Of a stretch of 12,364 nt of DNA, positions 1 to 9,041 are shown in pieces. The notes under the pieces were generated by a model. The model ran no database searches, was not told the origin of the DNA, and saw nothing but the letters and a program-made list of their open reading frames with translations. Position 1 is the stretch's first letter. Each line of letters opens with the position of its first letter. Source of the stretch: Setomelanomma holmii. Taxonomy: Eukaryota > Ascomycota > Dothideomycetes > Pleosporales > Phaeosphaeriaceae. The stretch is from NCBI GenBank assembly GCA_010015745.1, contig ML978445.1, positions 1 through 12,364 of the forward strand. The letters run 5' to 3'. A program made the position numbers and the translations under genes.

Positions 1-934
1 GGGCGACCGACTTGATGCCTGAGAGTGTAGGCATAGCAGCCTTCCCAGCTGGGGGTGACGGGTGCAGAGCTTCCAGATTGGCTAGTCTGTCTGCTGTCTC
101 GTTGCCCTCGATGCCATGGTGTCCAGGGGCCCATTTGATAGAGACATCGTGGGTCTCCATAGCGCCGTGGCACTCCAGGAAGGCCCATTGAGAAGTGGGT
201 GGTGCGTCGCCCCTAAGACACCAGATCACCGAGGTGCTGTCAATGCACAGCCAGATCCGGCGGATGCTGAGGTCTGGTTGCCGCGCGGTGTACTGGAGGC
301 CTCTCCATACGCCTACTGCCTCAGCGTCAAAGACGTGCAAGGTTGGGTGCAGTGACCCGCGGCCGCTCTGTAGTTGCTTGCCATTCTGATACACTACAAA
401 GCCGTAAGTGACCCGCTTCTCCCCTTCACCTGTGTACTGTTCAGAGCCATCTGAGAAGATGGTCACGTCTGAGAGTGGGAGCTGTGCCCACCACTCCTTG
501 AAGGCTTTGGCTGCAACCTTCTTGTCTATGCTAAGCGTTGGGTCAGCTCGGCAGCCGGGCGAGTAGTGAGGGACTGTCAGTGTTGTCCTCGGGATCTCTG
601 GCAGAAGAGTACCTACGTGTTGGACTCTAGTCTGGACTCGCTGGGGTCGCCCCGCTCCCTTGCCTCTGTTTACCTTAGGGATGGCAGTGCGGCTGGACAG
701 AGGGTGGTCTGCGTCTATAGTGCGTAGATGGGCTGCAAATCGGAGTTTGGCTTCCTCTAGCGCCACTGCTGCGGACGGCAGTCCAGCGTCTCGGAAGAGC
801 GTGGCTGTAGGCGTTGTTCTCCACACTGGTAAGATGCCTCTTGCGGCTATGGCAAGTATCTTGTCAATAGCGGCTATGTGCCATCCAACATAGGCGCTGA
901 CCTCTGGCGGCCTGCCAGGTTTAAGTGATCGAGG
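1..934 (-). CDS. LINE (Tad-like) polyprotein, C-terminal part with RNase H domain; runs off left edge
   Basis: Read on the minus strand, one frame is open from about 934 to the left edge. It encodes the part of a fungal non-LTR retrotransposon ORF2 that follows the reverse transcriptase, then a complete-looking RNase HI domain. Seen directly: a linker with YVGWHIAAIDKIL and LPVWRTTPTATLF, usual after the RT in these elements, then the four RNase H acidic positions: D in FSDGS (449-451), E in DAEAV (320-322), D in CIDST (239-241) and D in GNETAD (89-91). WAPGHHGIEGNE precedes the last of these. RNase H removes the RNA strand during target-primed reverse transcription. The RT and endonuclease are absent: upstream the frame hits a stop (962-964) inside hAT-derived sequence, so the copy is 5'-truncated. 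No internal stops are present, so the copy is young or escaped mutation. The 934 boundary is approximate. Confidence 0.92.
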
Positions 935-1923
935 CGGCTTAGTGCGGCCTCTGTATCGTTGTCAAAGGCGTTGACATCCTTGCCCTAGAGGAGCACCTGG
1001 CCAAAAAGGTTGAGCGTGTGAGGACCGCAGCGGATGCGACGATAAGTGGTGTCAAAGCCTATCTTCTGCGCAATCGCAGCAACGGCAGAGTCATTACTGC
1101 TCGCATTCTTAAGCACAAAGTAGCTAATTGTACAGGAGCTAATACTGAACTGCCGCAGCGTTTGGCTAACAATTTCAGCCATCCTCTCGCGACTGTGAGC
1201 GCCTGTCAGCTGAGGCAGCGCGATAGGCAAGTCCTGGAGGTCGCCATGACGGTCGACGTAGTGCGCAACAACGCCTAGATAGCCGCACTTGCCGCCCTTT
1301 GTCGTCTAGCCGTCAAAGCTTATATAGATCTTGCTCAGTGCCTGCGACAGCTCCTGGACAACGCGCGGCTTCAGGTAGTCGTACAGGCGTAAAATGTAGC
1401 GCGACACGCTCATGTGAGACGTCCACAGCGCTGCCTCTGCCTCTGGGTTGGCTATAGCTATAAGCCTCCGAAAAGCTAGTGACTTGAACTCAGAAAGTGG
1501 GTGGTTGTTCTCGACGAGCCAGCCTACAGCCGCAAGCCTGAAGCGCTGAGTATTGAAACCAGAAAGCTCGTTGGCGACTGCCTGTGAGACTTAGAGTTTG
1601 CCGTCTTTGAGTACGTGACCTAGCACGCTTTCTTAGGCAAAAACAGTAGTCTTGTTAGGTGCCGTATAGCTATGGCCACGCCGCTTTTCTTCGAGGTGGC
1701 GTGCAGCTGACGACGGCGTCTTTGTTATTTCATATATACCGCCGCCTCCGCAGTTGATAACCTTGTGCTCATGGCAGTGTTTCGGGCGATATTGGGCGAT
1801 AAGTCATCTTACTCGACGGACCGCTTCAGGCGTTACGCGACCTTAGTTCTTAGTCAATCTCGGGCGTAATGTGAGAAGCTTTTGTAAGCTGGTATCAAGC
1901 TTCTCCGCCACACTAAAAGCCAA
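935..1923 (-). pseudogene. hAT-family transposase relic, six in-frame stops, 3' part replaced by LINE
   Basis: A single minus-strand frame from about 1923 reads through as a fungal hAT transposase. It has a BED-finger-like segment (CHEHKVINCGGGG near 1770, then SSAARHLEEKRRGHSY), the region LAFRRLIAIANPEAEAALW, then SKIYISFDG before a stop and TTKGGKCGYLGVVAH. Next come the ITGAH-like LTGAHSRERM and the core YFVLKNASSNDSAV, followed by RRIRCGPHTLNL. These blocks are in hAT order. The frame is broken by stops at 1843-1845, 1804-1806, 1633-1635, 1591-1593, 1306-1308 and 985-987. Several sit where Trp or Gln is expected, for example FDGW. No initiator ATG is visible: the first plausible codon is TTG (1921-1923). 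Homology ends near 935 after DNDTEAALSRLD, where LINE sequence begins. The C-terminal dimerisation region is missing and may lie beyond the left edge. I could not fix the terminal inverted repeat. Non-functional. Confidence 0.9.
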
Positions 1924-3250
1924 TTGCACGACAGCTCGGGGACCAACAGTTATAAGAGGCTGACAGCGGGACGTCGCGCGAAGTTTCAAGGCCCTTCATC
2001 TGACCTGCACCCTCAGTCAGGGTGAAAACTCGAGAAGCAATAGAAGCAAGAAGTTGGTAGCTTGAACAATTTTGCAAATAGTGCCATTTGGTGGAAGCAT
2101 AAATCTCCTTGCTTGCCCAATGGCCAAACAACAAAAGCCACTTTACTTTGAAGGCCCACCTCAAGATGCGTTGCATGTCATGCAAGGCATAAGCACCCAT
2201 CGTCGTTTAATTGCAAGTAGTCAGACCCTCTCAACACCTCTATCATACGCCAAGTACGCCACCACAATGATCGGCCACGCTTCGGTTTACTGCTAGCCTG
2301 CACGACTGGGGCATGGTAACCGACTCACGTGCGAGGCTTCTCGCCTCTATATGTCTAGCGCGCAGCGAATAGGTAATCTGTCTCTCGTATGTAATGGTCA
2401 CAACCATTTCCTGATCGACTCAACCACGCATTTGGGAAGTTGATGCACCACTAAATGTATCCTGTCAGAGCCACCAACTACCTCATGTCTGAGAACACTT
2501 TACTTGAAGACCAGTGCACAGAGCTCGCGTGTTATCACCAGACTTTGTTCTGCATATGACTTGACAAGGTCAACGACCTTCACCTCAGTGACTAACCAAG
2601 TGCATGGGTGCAGAAAGACATCAGCCAGCGATCTTTACATTAAAAGGAAGGTCTGACTATGAACATAGTCTGAAGGCTCGAGGATATGATGAGATAGTTT
2701 GACCAAGATTTTGGAAGACACCGTCAAGCAAAACTGGCACCTTCCGTCCATTTCCTCATTCGACATAGGTTGCAAACGGTTCTGGGCATATGCGAGCTTC
2801 CAATTTCTCAACTAGGCCTAGTGGTGTTCGAGAACCGGTACATATGGTAAATTGAGTTACGCATGACGAACTCATGTCGATTGATGTGGTCGTTGTTGGT
2901 GGCGCGGGCGGAATTGAACGTGGTCAGCGTGAAGTAACTGGTCGTGCTGAGCATCATTCCTTGTCCATATAACCTCTTACAATTGCACGAACGCCATGGG
3001 GTCCTTCATGCACATCGTTGTCAATCGCTGCGAGTGTCCAAATGAAGTCTGCGTACCGGGAGTGTTGTCGAGTCGATCGCCATTTGCTACGAGGCGGATG
3101 CACATGGCTTGTGAGACAGTATGCCAATGTCTCGAGCAAAGACCGCCAACTCGACGGACCGACGGGCTGGTATTCCGTCTCTCAACGCATTAACGAGCCA
3201 AAGTTGGATCATTCTGACGTCCAGCATTCGTCTGACAAGCCAAAGACGTC
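1924..3250. other. Gene-free stretch left of the 10-cysteine gene
   Basis: No open frame here resembles a known protein, and no introns with convincing branch sites join short frames. Short inverted repeats occur: GACTATG-AA-CATAGTC at 2655-2670, and an AATGGT/ACCATT pair near 2393-2408. The hAT terminus should lie in the first few hundred bases but I cannot place it. The right end probably holds the promoter of the gene at 3379. Confidence 0.5.
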
Positions 3251-3258
3251 TATATAAA
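3251..3258 (+). promoter_or_regulatory. TATA box of the 10-cysteine secreted protein gene
   Basis: TATATAAA lies 121 nt before the start codon and is followed by a pyrimidine-rich run (about 3259-3290), the usual fungal core-promoter and start-site arrangement. Transcription would be expected to begin about 30 nt downstream, giving a leader of roughly 90 nt. Confidence 0.55.
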
Positions 3259-3378
3259 CCCTCTCCTCTCTTCCCTCAACGTCCCACCACCAGATCAGCA
3301 CTTCTACTTCCCATCCACACATACCTTGGTACAATTGAGTACAAGTTTGCAAGCTCCTCCCCACACACCACAATCAAT

Positions 3379-3717
3379 ATGGGATTCCCCACCACAACCC
3401 TCACTCTCCTCCTGGCCACCCTCAGCCTCACCTACGCCGCGCCCTCTCCCAACGCCGAACCCGAAACCGGCGTGACGCCCGCGACCGCCAACGTGTTGGC
3501 TCGTCACCTTCTCGAGGCACGCAATTGCCCTTGTTTCGATGATTGTAGCAACAAGTGTAGCTCTGTTGGATGCAATACGCCGGGATGTGATGGGATTGCG
3601 CTTCTGGGATGGTAAGTGCTTGATCCATCACTCCCTCCAGGTCTGATTGTATGGATTGCGATACTAATGTATGGTTTTAGCTACCTTGGCTGTAAGACCG
3701 TCTGTGGATGCTGGTAG
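3379..3717 (+). CDS. Small secreted cysteine-rich protein, 89 aa, 10 Cys; candidate effector (two exons)
   Basis: Exon 1 is 3379-3611 and exon 2 is 3681-3717; joined they encode 89 residues. Residues 1-20 form a classic signal peptide (hydrophobic TLTLLLATLSL, cleavage expected at TYA|APSP). Residues 21-48 are a cysteine-free pro-like region ending in LLEAR. Residues 49-89 hold ten cysteines with spacing C1C3C3C4C4C7C3C3C1C and end in Trp. The intron is phase 2 and splits the seventh Cys codon; splicing replaces the unspliced Trp-stop reading with GCYLGC and the last four cysteines. The ATG has CAATCAAT before it, and earlier in-frame codons give no signal peptide. Such short, cysteine-dense secreted proteins in fungi are often effectors or antimicrobial peptides acting outside the cell, probably disulfide-rich. 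I recognise no named family, so the function is unknown. The gene is isolated and flanked by non-coding DNA. Confidence 0.85.
3612..3680 (+). other. Intron of the 10-cysteine gene (69 nt, phase 2)
   Basis: Donor GTAAGT at 3612, branch site TACTAAT near 3662-3668, acceptor TTTTAG ending at 3680. All three match fungal consensus. Removal joins TG to C to make a Cys codon and keeps the frame to TAG at 3715-3717. Confidence 0.88.
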
Positions 3718-4026
3718 AACGGCTCTTGTGGGATGGAACGTGTCTGCGGACGACGAAGTTGAAATGGGCATGAGGACGTCCGCAGGCGGAGAATTGTGGA
3801 TGGGACGATGGCTTGGTGCGTTGCTTCTTACGCTCATTTTAATTGCTCTTCAATCTGCTTTTATACTTGGCTGTAACGAAATGCAATTCGAGGCCTCAAA
3901 CGCAAAAACGTTAATTTTCATTGTGCTTCTCGCTATCGTCGCCGCAACATGTCCGCCAAATTCGGCGGCATCACGGTTTACGCGGACTGCTACGCATGAG
4001 CGTTCTGATCTTCTCAACCCCATTGA
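3718..4026. other. Intergenic region between the convergent 10-Cys and hemerythrin genes
   Basis: It should carry the 3' untranslated regions of both neighbours, which end toward each other. A 9-bp inverted pair, CTGCGGACG (about 3744) and CGTCCGCAG (about 3777), could form a hairpin. No clear AATAAA signal was seen. One plus-strand frame crossing this stretch (ATG codons at 3671, 3766 and 3772, stop at 4061-4063) is hydrophobic, but it overlaps both genes and is probably fortuitous. Confidence 0.5.
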
Positions 4027-4854
4027 TTACACAAACTGTAAAGGCTTCGGCCGTCCCCAATGATCGCAAGGATTAAACCTCCAACATCCCTTGTGTCTTC
4101 TCGCAAACCAGTATGCGTTCAGCCACGGCACGATGAATGGCAGTGGTGGAAAGTTCTCGCTTCCTGGATAGCCCTTATCAGTGCAGCCTAACACCAGTGG
4201 CAGAACCAAGTACTATACGCGGCATTAGTCAATGTCTCTATATCCAAGGACCGCGAGAAGTTGGGAGGCCTTGCGTACCGGATCCGCTGTCTCTGCTCCG
4301 ACCTTGGCCGTATCTGCCATCGCCTTTTTGACAGCCTCGCCATCGCATTTCTCTAGTTTCAGCAACGTCTTGATCTCGTCGTGTAAATGTGTCGTCAGTG
4401 TCTCTGCAAAGCCATCAATCAGGGTGATCAGCTTCTTCGCATCCCATTCTTTCTTCCCATCTGAGACTTCCGCAACCCAGTCTATCATCGCTTTTACCTG
4501 CGGCTCGAACGCATGATGCTGCTCAACGTTTGGTTCCATCACGTCTTCAGAAATGCCACTTTTAGCTGCTAGCTCTTTGACGACAGGGAAGAACAATTCT
4601 TCTTCGCTTGAGTGGTGATGATGTACGGTGTCAGCCCAGGCTTGTGTGTATAACAGGAAGTCGGCTATATCGGTCGCGTTTGTGATGTTCGGAGCTTGTA
4701 GGTATATGCTGTTCAGTGCGCGCAGAAGTGTATTGTGGACGTTTGCCATTTCTATGCATACTGCGAGGACACCTGGGTTGGGACATGTTTGTGCGCCTGG
4801 CTGGCCCGGAATGGGCATGAGCGGGAATGGGGAGTCTGCCCAAGGTTTTGACAT
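4027..4854 (-). CDS. Hemerythrin/HHE cation-binding domain protein, 253 aa (two exons)
   Basis: Exon 1 is 4854-4279 and exon 2 is 4212-4027 on the minus strand. Start MSKPWADSPFPL matches the usual N-terminus of fungal HHE-domain proteins, and A stands at -3. Candidate ligands for a di-iron centre in a four-helix bundle are H40 (ANVHNTLLR), the H78-H81/E84-E86 cluster (TVHHHHSSEEELFFP), H113-H114 (VEQHHAF) and H156/H158-E160 (THLHDEIKTLL). Exon 2 supplies the conserved tail FPPLPF..PW and CWRFNPCDHWGRPKPL. Without splicing, exon 1 would run into a stop at 4225 and lose that tail. Length fits the family. No signal peptide or membrane segment is seen, so it is probably cytosolic. Related proteins bind oxygen or iron or answer oxidative and nitrosative stress; the role of this one is not shown by sequence. 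No premature stops or frameshifts. Confidence 0.93.
4213..4278 (-). other. Intron of the hemerythrin gene (66 nt, phase 0)
   Basis: On the minus strand: donor GTACGC at 4278, branch site TGACTAAT about 20 nt before the acceptor, acceptor GTATAG ending at 4213. The intron is a multiple of three but contains two in-frame stops (TAA at 4225-4227 and TAG at 4213-4215). It must be removed to join ETADP to YLVLPLVLG. Confidence 0.85.
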
Positions 4855-6523
4855 TTTGGAAGTATATTGCTCAAAAATTTTGACTTGTCGATTGTGCTGA
4901 AAGTTGATGCACCCCTCGTGAAGACGCTTCGTGGGTCGATAATGAGGATGATGTTCGCCGCTTTCGAGAGTAACATGCAGTCCAGAAAGCGATCGGAAAG
5001 GCAGAGAGCAGTTCTTTTCAGCTTATCTCTGGCACGGCTAGACTGTCAGGTACCCATTCTCAGAGGTATTAGGCGCACAGGATGAGGCTGAACAGCCAAT
5101 CAGCGATGTCGCGATACCCAGGCAATGTAAGCCGTAAGACTACATGTGGCTAGAGCGCTGAAGGCTAGCACATTCTTCTATAAGAGCATGGCATAAGTGA
5201 TGCTGATACGCGTATGAACTATATTTGGCCTGGATGACTTGCGTGCCCAATCATGGGCGCAGGGTTGGCGAAGAAATGTGTCACGGTTTGGAGTCTCTCC
5301 TGTTGTACGACGTATCATAGTTTCATGTCTCCACTGCTGTACTAGGTAGTACATCTCACCGTTGCTCTGCCTCACCAGCACTACATATACTGTTCGTAGC
5401 CACATACAATAGAACCTCAGTTCAATTCTTCAATTCTTCCTGCATGCGCACTGTTTACTACACCGCAACAAAATGTGTCCATGAAAGGCTACCCTCGTGT
5501 GCTGCACCGCGAGCCATCTCACCGGTGTATTATTCCCCGTAAGTCGCATCATTTAAGAAATATGAAAGAGATCCGCATGTGGGTACGACCGGTTTGGCAT
5601 TAGGAGGAGGAAGATTGCTCACAGAGCGGGTTCTGGGAGCCGTGGCTGACTAAGTTTGGGGCCGGTCTTGGCAACTTGGCCTCATCAAACCTTCCCTCCC
5701 TGATCGCCACAAACTGCTCTCCCACACACTACGCGCAAATCGAGCGCCCTCTAGCATGTGCTTGTGCAGATGTCGATATGTACAGTCGTGTATCGAACGG
5801 AAGTGCACACGATGATGACCATGGCTGGCCACCACATCGTGAGCGCCGTAACGCCGTCCTGTGCCACTTGTCCGCACATCTATGCTTGCACATCAGTCCG
5901 ATACCTTCATATGACTTCTTGGCGGTAGAAGGTACGATCATAATGCGTTCGGGCCAAGATGCGTTTTGAAAGGGCTCACGGTGTCCTGTGCTTACCCTTA
6001 CACCGAAACACTCCCGACGCCGCAGTCACATCCTGTAGTCATCTTAGCCACGGCGAAGCTCAGGATGTCCTACTTGCCATGCAAAATTGAGGCTTGAAGA
6101 GATGTCTAGATGAAGCGCAAGTGAGGCAGCATCTTCACCGCCGCAAAGTCGGGTACCGAAAATCTGGCACAGCTCAACTTCGGCCCCACTGAGAGTAGGT
6201 TTCGGCGCCAAATCTAATACAACGTGGAAGTCGCCGGACGGCGCGATCGCGTGGAAACAGTTATTGATCATAATTCTTCCACCATGTTCTTACGGTACGG
6301 TGACGTCGCCGCTACCGTTCGCTATCAATTCTCGCACAATCCATTCGTCTTCGCTTCCTCCCTTGCTTCGGTTGTCCATTTATTCATTAGCGCAACGTCA
6401 CGCAGTCGGACGCTCTCACATCCCTTCTGAACATCACTTCCAGATCTGACGACCTTACAGTATCTCATCTACTTCCACCGCTGTGATCCTCTGCTCCACC
6501 GCAAAGCCATTACCTCGGCCACG
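4855..6523. other. Gene-free stretch between hemerythrin and the 6-cysteine secreted protein gene
   Basis: The left end holds the hemerythrin promoter; a single CCCCT (stress-element-like AGGGG on the gene's strand) lies near 4910-4914, with no convincing TATA box. The right end holds the promoter of the gene at 6524, also without a clear TATA. The open frames between are short, overlap on both strands and show no recognisable motif. A short tandem CAATTCTT occurs near 5423. I see nothing else I can support. Confidence 0.5.
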
Positions 6524-7147
6524 ATGTACACAGCACTTCTTCTCGGAGCCTTCTTCGCAGCTTCATACGCAGCACCGCTCTCGCTCAATCCAGCCACGAC
6601 AATCAACGAGTCCAACTCGTGGCAACCTGCACTTGGCAGCAAGACAACATGCAACAAGGAGTCTGACAAGATCATCGGCTTCTACATTGGGCCGCAATCT
6701 GAGACAGTCCTCAACAACGCGTGCGCTGCTATGATGCCAACATGTGCCTACCCAGAACTCCATCCGGACATCATGTGCATCCAGACCATCGACTGGCCGC
6801 TTAATGGGACCAAGAAGAGCGTGCGTTCCGCCAATGTGGAGACTAGGAAGAGGAACAAGGTCAGCGGATGGAATGTGCAGTGTGAGTGTCTACTGGATGT
6901 TCGTATCTAAGAAGTATGCTAACATAATCTCGTAGTCGCTGTCACACCCGCTCCCCAACCTAAGGAATCAGCAGGCGTCTTCTGGACGAAGCAAGATTGC
7001 TATGGTTATTTCGCTCACATGCTTGGAACTTGGGAGCCCGAGGATTGCCATACTGACAAAGGCTTTGGAATCGGTAACATCACGGTTGGTGGAGAGAGCT
7101 CATTGAAGGGCACAGTCTTCGAGGTTACCATTGTCCCAGGGAACTGA
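6524..7147 (+). CDS. Secreted protein, 189 aa, 6 Cys, unknown family; candidate effector (two exons)
   Basis: Exon 1 is 6524-6881 and exon 2 is 6936-7147; spliced length is 570 nt. Residues 1-16 are a signal peptide (YTALLLGAFFAASYA, cleavage before APLS). The mature part has cysteines at 43, 67, 74, 85, 141 and 157, enough for three disulfides. N-glycosylation sequons lie at N28 (NES), N94 (NGT) and N167 (NIT). A basic TRKR at 107-110 could be a Kex2-like site or a surface loop. Exon 2 starts by completing Phe in WNVQFAV and carries the last two cysteines in QDCYGYF and EDCHTDK. The C-terminal stretch is beta-rich (KGTVFEVTIV). Start context CCACGATG is good and no better upstream ATG exists. 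I cannot assign a named domain. Extracellular location is well supported; role in host interaction is inference from size, cysteines and setting. No damage seen. Confidence 0.85.
6882..6935 (+). other. Intron of the 6-cysteine gene (54 nt, phase 1)
   Basis: Donor GTGAGT at 6882, branch site TGCTAAC near 6917-6923, acceptor CGTAG ending at 6935. Without splicing the frame would end at a TAA at 6908-6910 and lose 70 residues, including two cysteines. Confidence 0.87.
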
Positions 7148-7170
7148 TCTTTCGTGTCAGCCTAGCACCT

Positions 7171-7220
7171 CAGTTCACACGGTACACTGTGAACTGCATC
7201 TCACGTGACTCTGTTAGTCA
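7171..7220 (+). repeat. Two hairpins just after the 6-cysteine gene
   Basis: CAGTTCACA (7171-7179) pairs with TGTGAACTG (7188-7196), a perfect 9-bp stem with an 8-nt loop. It is followed by GTGACT...AGTCAC (about 7205-7221), a 6-bp stem with a 5-nt loop. Both begin within about 75 nt of the stop codon and so probably lie in the 3' untranslated region. They might shape mRNA processing or be a trace of a short element; neither is shown. Confidence 0.55.
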
Positions 7221-7221
7221 C

Positions 7222-8009
7222 CTGCTTACTCATCTGGTTGTGTATATAATCGCTCGCAGTAGCTCTCTCAATACAACAACCTTCTGCCTCATTCATACCT
7301 GCCTTGTGCTCCCACATCCAACATTTCGCACTGCGATCTCGTCTCTTCTGTTTCTATGTTTTGCCATTGGGCCTTTGGGCTCAGCACCTTCAGTTATGTA
7401 CAGTGTACTCTAAGGCCCTTTTAGGTCCACAGGTCGAACACCAATCTTGGAACAGCCCGTATATCTCCAGCATATTATCGTACTTCCATTTCTCTCCTCA
7501 AATCTCATGGCGCTATATGCGATCTACTGTGGGCCGTGAGAAGTTCGCAGCACCGAAGAAAATCTGATTCTCTCTGAGACAAGACTTCGGCGTTGAGTCC
7601 CATGAACGTGTAAAATAGCTATGTAGGCATCAATGCGCACCTGGGAGATGTACCTTCGAGTCAACCTGATTATTGAGAGCATAGGTGTCGATATAGGCAT
7701 CGAACTGACATATTAGATATGTCTATTGTTCGGTTTAGGCTGCCCTAGGTAACATCAACTTTGTACTACTGCTCGATGCCACATATTATTGAACAGGTAT
7801 CTGTCACGCCAGATCCATAGAACAACTCTATAGCAACAACAATAGCATATTGGCATCCTATTGAAGCAGACTTAATGAAGCAGCCTAGTCCTCCACCATG
7901 GATTTCTACATAAAAGCCGAAGCCAGATACCGATCCATCGTGCTTCATACCCACTCGAAAATAGCTTCTCAACAACTACTTCATATACACAAACCTCAAA
8001 ACAAACATC
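7222..8009. other. Gene-free stretch with an orphan promoter-like site
   Basis: TATATAAT at 7243-7250 is followed by a pyrimidine-rich and CA-rich run resembling a fungal core promoter and leader, but the first ATG (7356) opens only 22 codons. The last 40 bases (CAACAACTACTTC..., ACAAACATC before the ATG) look like the leader of the broken gene at 8010. Nothing else was recognised. Confidence 0.45.
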
Positions 8010-8762
8010 ATGGGCCCACCACCAATTCTCCTTCGATGCTTCAGCCATGAACACCCCATATATCCTACTGAGCGCCAAGCTGAAATGCAAGTCCGGAAAG
8101 CTTAAGCATCTTCAATCACCATCGAGAACCAAGACCCACTCCGCGTCTTGATTCACGAGCCCGTCGAAACCTGGATTCGTGAAGCCAACAACTACCTCAA
8201 GTCTCAAAGGGCACGTGGCAACACCAACCTCAACTACGGCCATATTCCGCTTACAGAACAGTGCAGCATCGCCAACAAGCAAGACGTCGTAAAGTTGTCG
8301 ATACTTTACATCATCCACCCAGTCATGATCGCCATTAACGCCAGACACCCGGACTTCCTTACACAGTACTCCGAATCCCGTGCCGCCCCACTACGCATCG
8401 ATCTGACGTTCAACATCAAGCGGTGCTGGTGCATACACGAGTCCGAGTTCTGGGCGGCGATGTGCCACCCCTCCGAAGCTGACGACATGCTAGATGAGCT
8501 GGAGTTTCATGAGCGTTGGTGTAGCCTGAAGGTCGACAGTAACGCTTGTTGGTTCGTTAAATAGGCGACAGCGTATGCTGTCCATACTGGCTGTCGGTAC
8601 GCTGCGCTTTGTGACTATGAACACCTTATCCTGATCCGCTTCGAGAGTCTGTCGGGTCTTGAGAAGGCTGAGGTTACAGCTGTTCCGAGGCGATACTTCC
8701 GCAAAGCGTTGTTGGGACTCTTGATGGAGGCGTGCAGAGCGAAGGGAATGATTCATGGCTAG
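8010..8762 (+). pseudogene. Broken member (copy A) of an unnamed fungal gene family, 250 codons, two nonsense mutations
   Basis: A single frame from ATG 8010 (context ACAAACATCATGGG) to TAG 8760-8762 spans 250 codons, interrupted by TAA at codon 32 (8103-8105) and TAG at codon 185 (8562-8564). Both stops could come from CAA/CAG by C-to-T change. I recognise the reading as real because it aligns end to end with the minus-strand copy B: start (LLRCFSHEHPIYP versus LLDCFLKEFPTYP), middle (KQDVVKLS.. IHPV versus KGDVVRGAS.. CHPI; RIDLTF versus RLDLAF), a gapless run from SEFWAAMC to FVK, then CRYAALCDYEHL and ALLGLLMEACRAKG. No signal peptide or membrane segment is present. Relative to copy B about 15 residues are missing after RIDLTFNIK. 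The family's function is unknown to me; the fold might be nuclease-like, a guess explained for copy B. Confidence 0.75.
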
Positions 8763-9041
8763 AGAGCAAAGCAAGTAAGACTAGTATCTGTTAACAGCGG
8801 AATGCAATGGGAGTAGTGGGAAGGTTGATGGATTTCAATCGTCCCAAGAGGGTATCATTTTTGTTTTACTTTTATCTAGCTACCTGAATGTCTTCACTGA
8901 ACTTTCTCCTTGCCGTACTTCCCAAAAGGTCAGCGAAATAACTTGGCACGTCTTCCTCCTCCCTTTCTTTAACGGCAATTAGCTACCTTGCAATCAAACA
9001 AATACACAATATCCGACAGCGTGAATATATTCAATGCCTTC
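8763..9041. other. Spacer between convergent copies A and B
   Basis: Only about 280 nt separates the ends of the two convergent pseudogenes. It contains the perfect palindrome CTGTTAACAG (near 8788-8797) and T-rich runs near 8855-8880. No gene is seen. Confidence 0.45.

Larger units (their letters stand above)
1..1923 (-). mobile_element. Nested transposon block: 5'-truncated LINE inside or against a decayed hAT element
   Basis: Both elements lie on the minus strand and meet at about 925-945 without recognisable host sequence between them. The LINE side has an intact frame, while the hAT side carries six stops. The simplest reading is that a LINE inserted recently, with 5' truncation, into an already degenerate hAT copy. 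The target-site duplication cannot be checked because the LINE 3' end is outside the window. Confidence 0.75.

Noticed and set aside
1018..1278. Plus-strand 86-codon frame
   Set aside because: Antisense shadow of the hAT transposase relic.
1913..2200. Minus-strand 95-codon frame upstream of the hAT relic
   Set aside because: No motif, in a different frame from the transposase, and no hAT similarity.
2874..2972. 32-codon frame with a glycine-rich VVVVGGAGG start like a nucleotide-binding motif
   Set aside because: Very short, no continuation in any frame through a plausible intron, and the motif alone is common by chance.
4213..4251. Shorter 39-nt intron in the hemerythrin gene (donor GTCCTT)
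   Set aside because: Too short for fungal splicing and a poorer fit to the family sequence than the 66-nt intron.
5676..5969. 97-codon plus-strand frame and its antisense partners
   Set aside because: No ATG-context start, no domain-like pattern, and open frames on both strands suggest chance.
6044..6271. 75-codon minus-strand frame
   Set aside because: No recognisable motif and no neighbouring exon with good splice sites.
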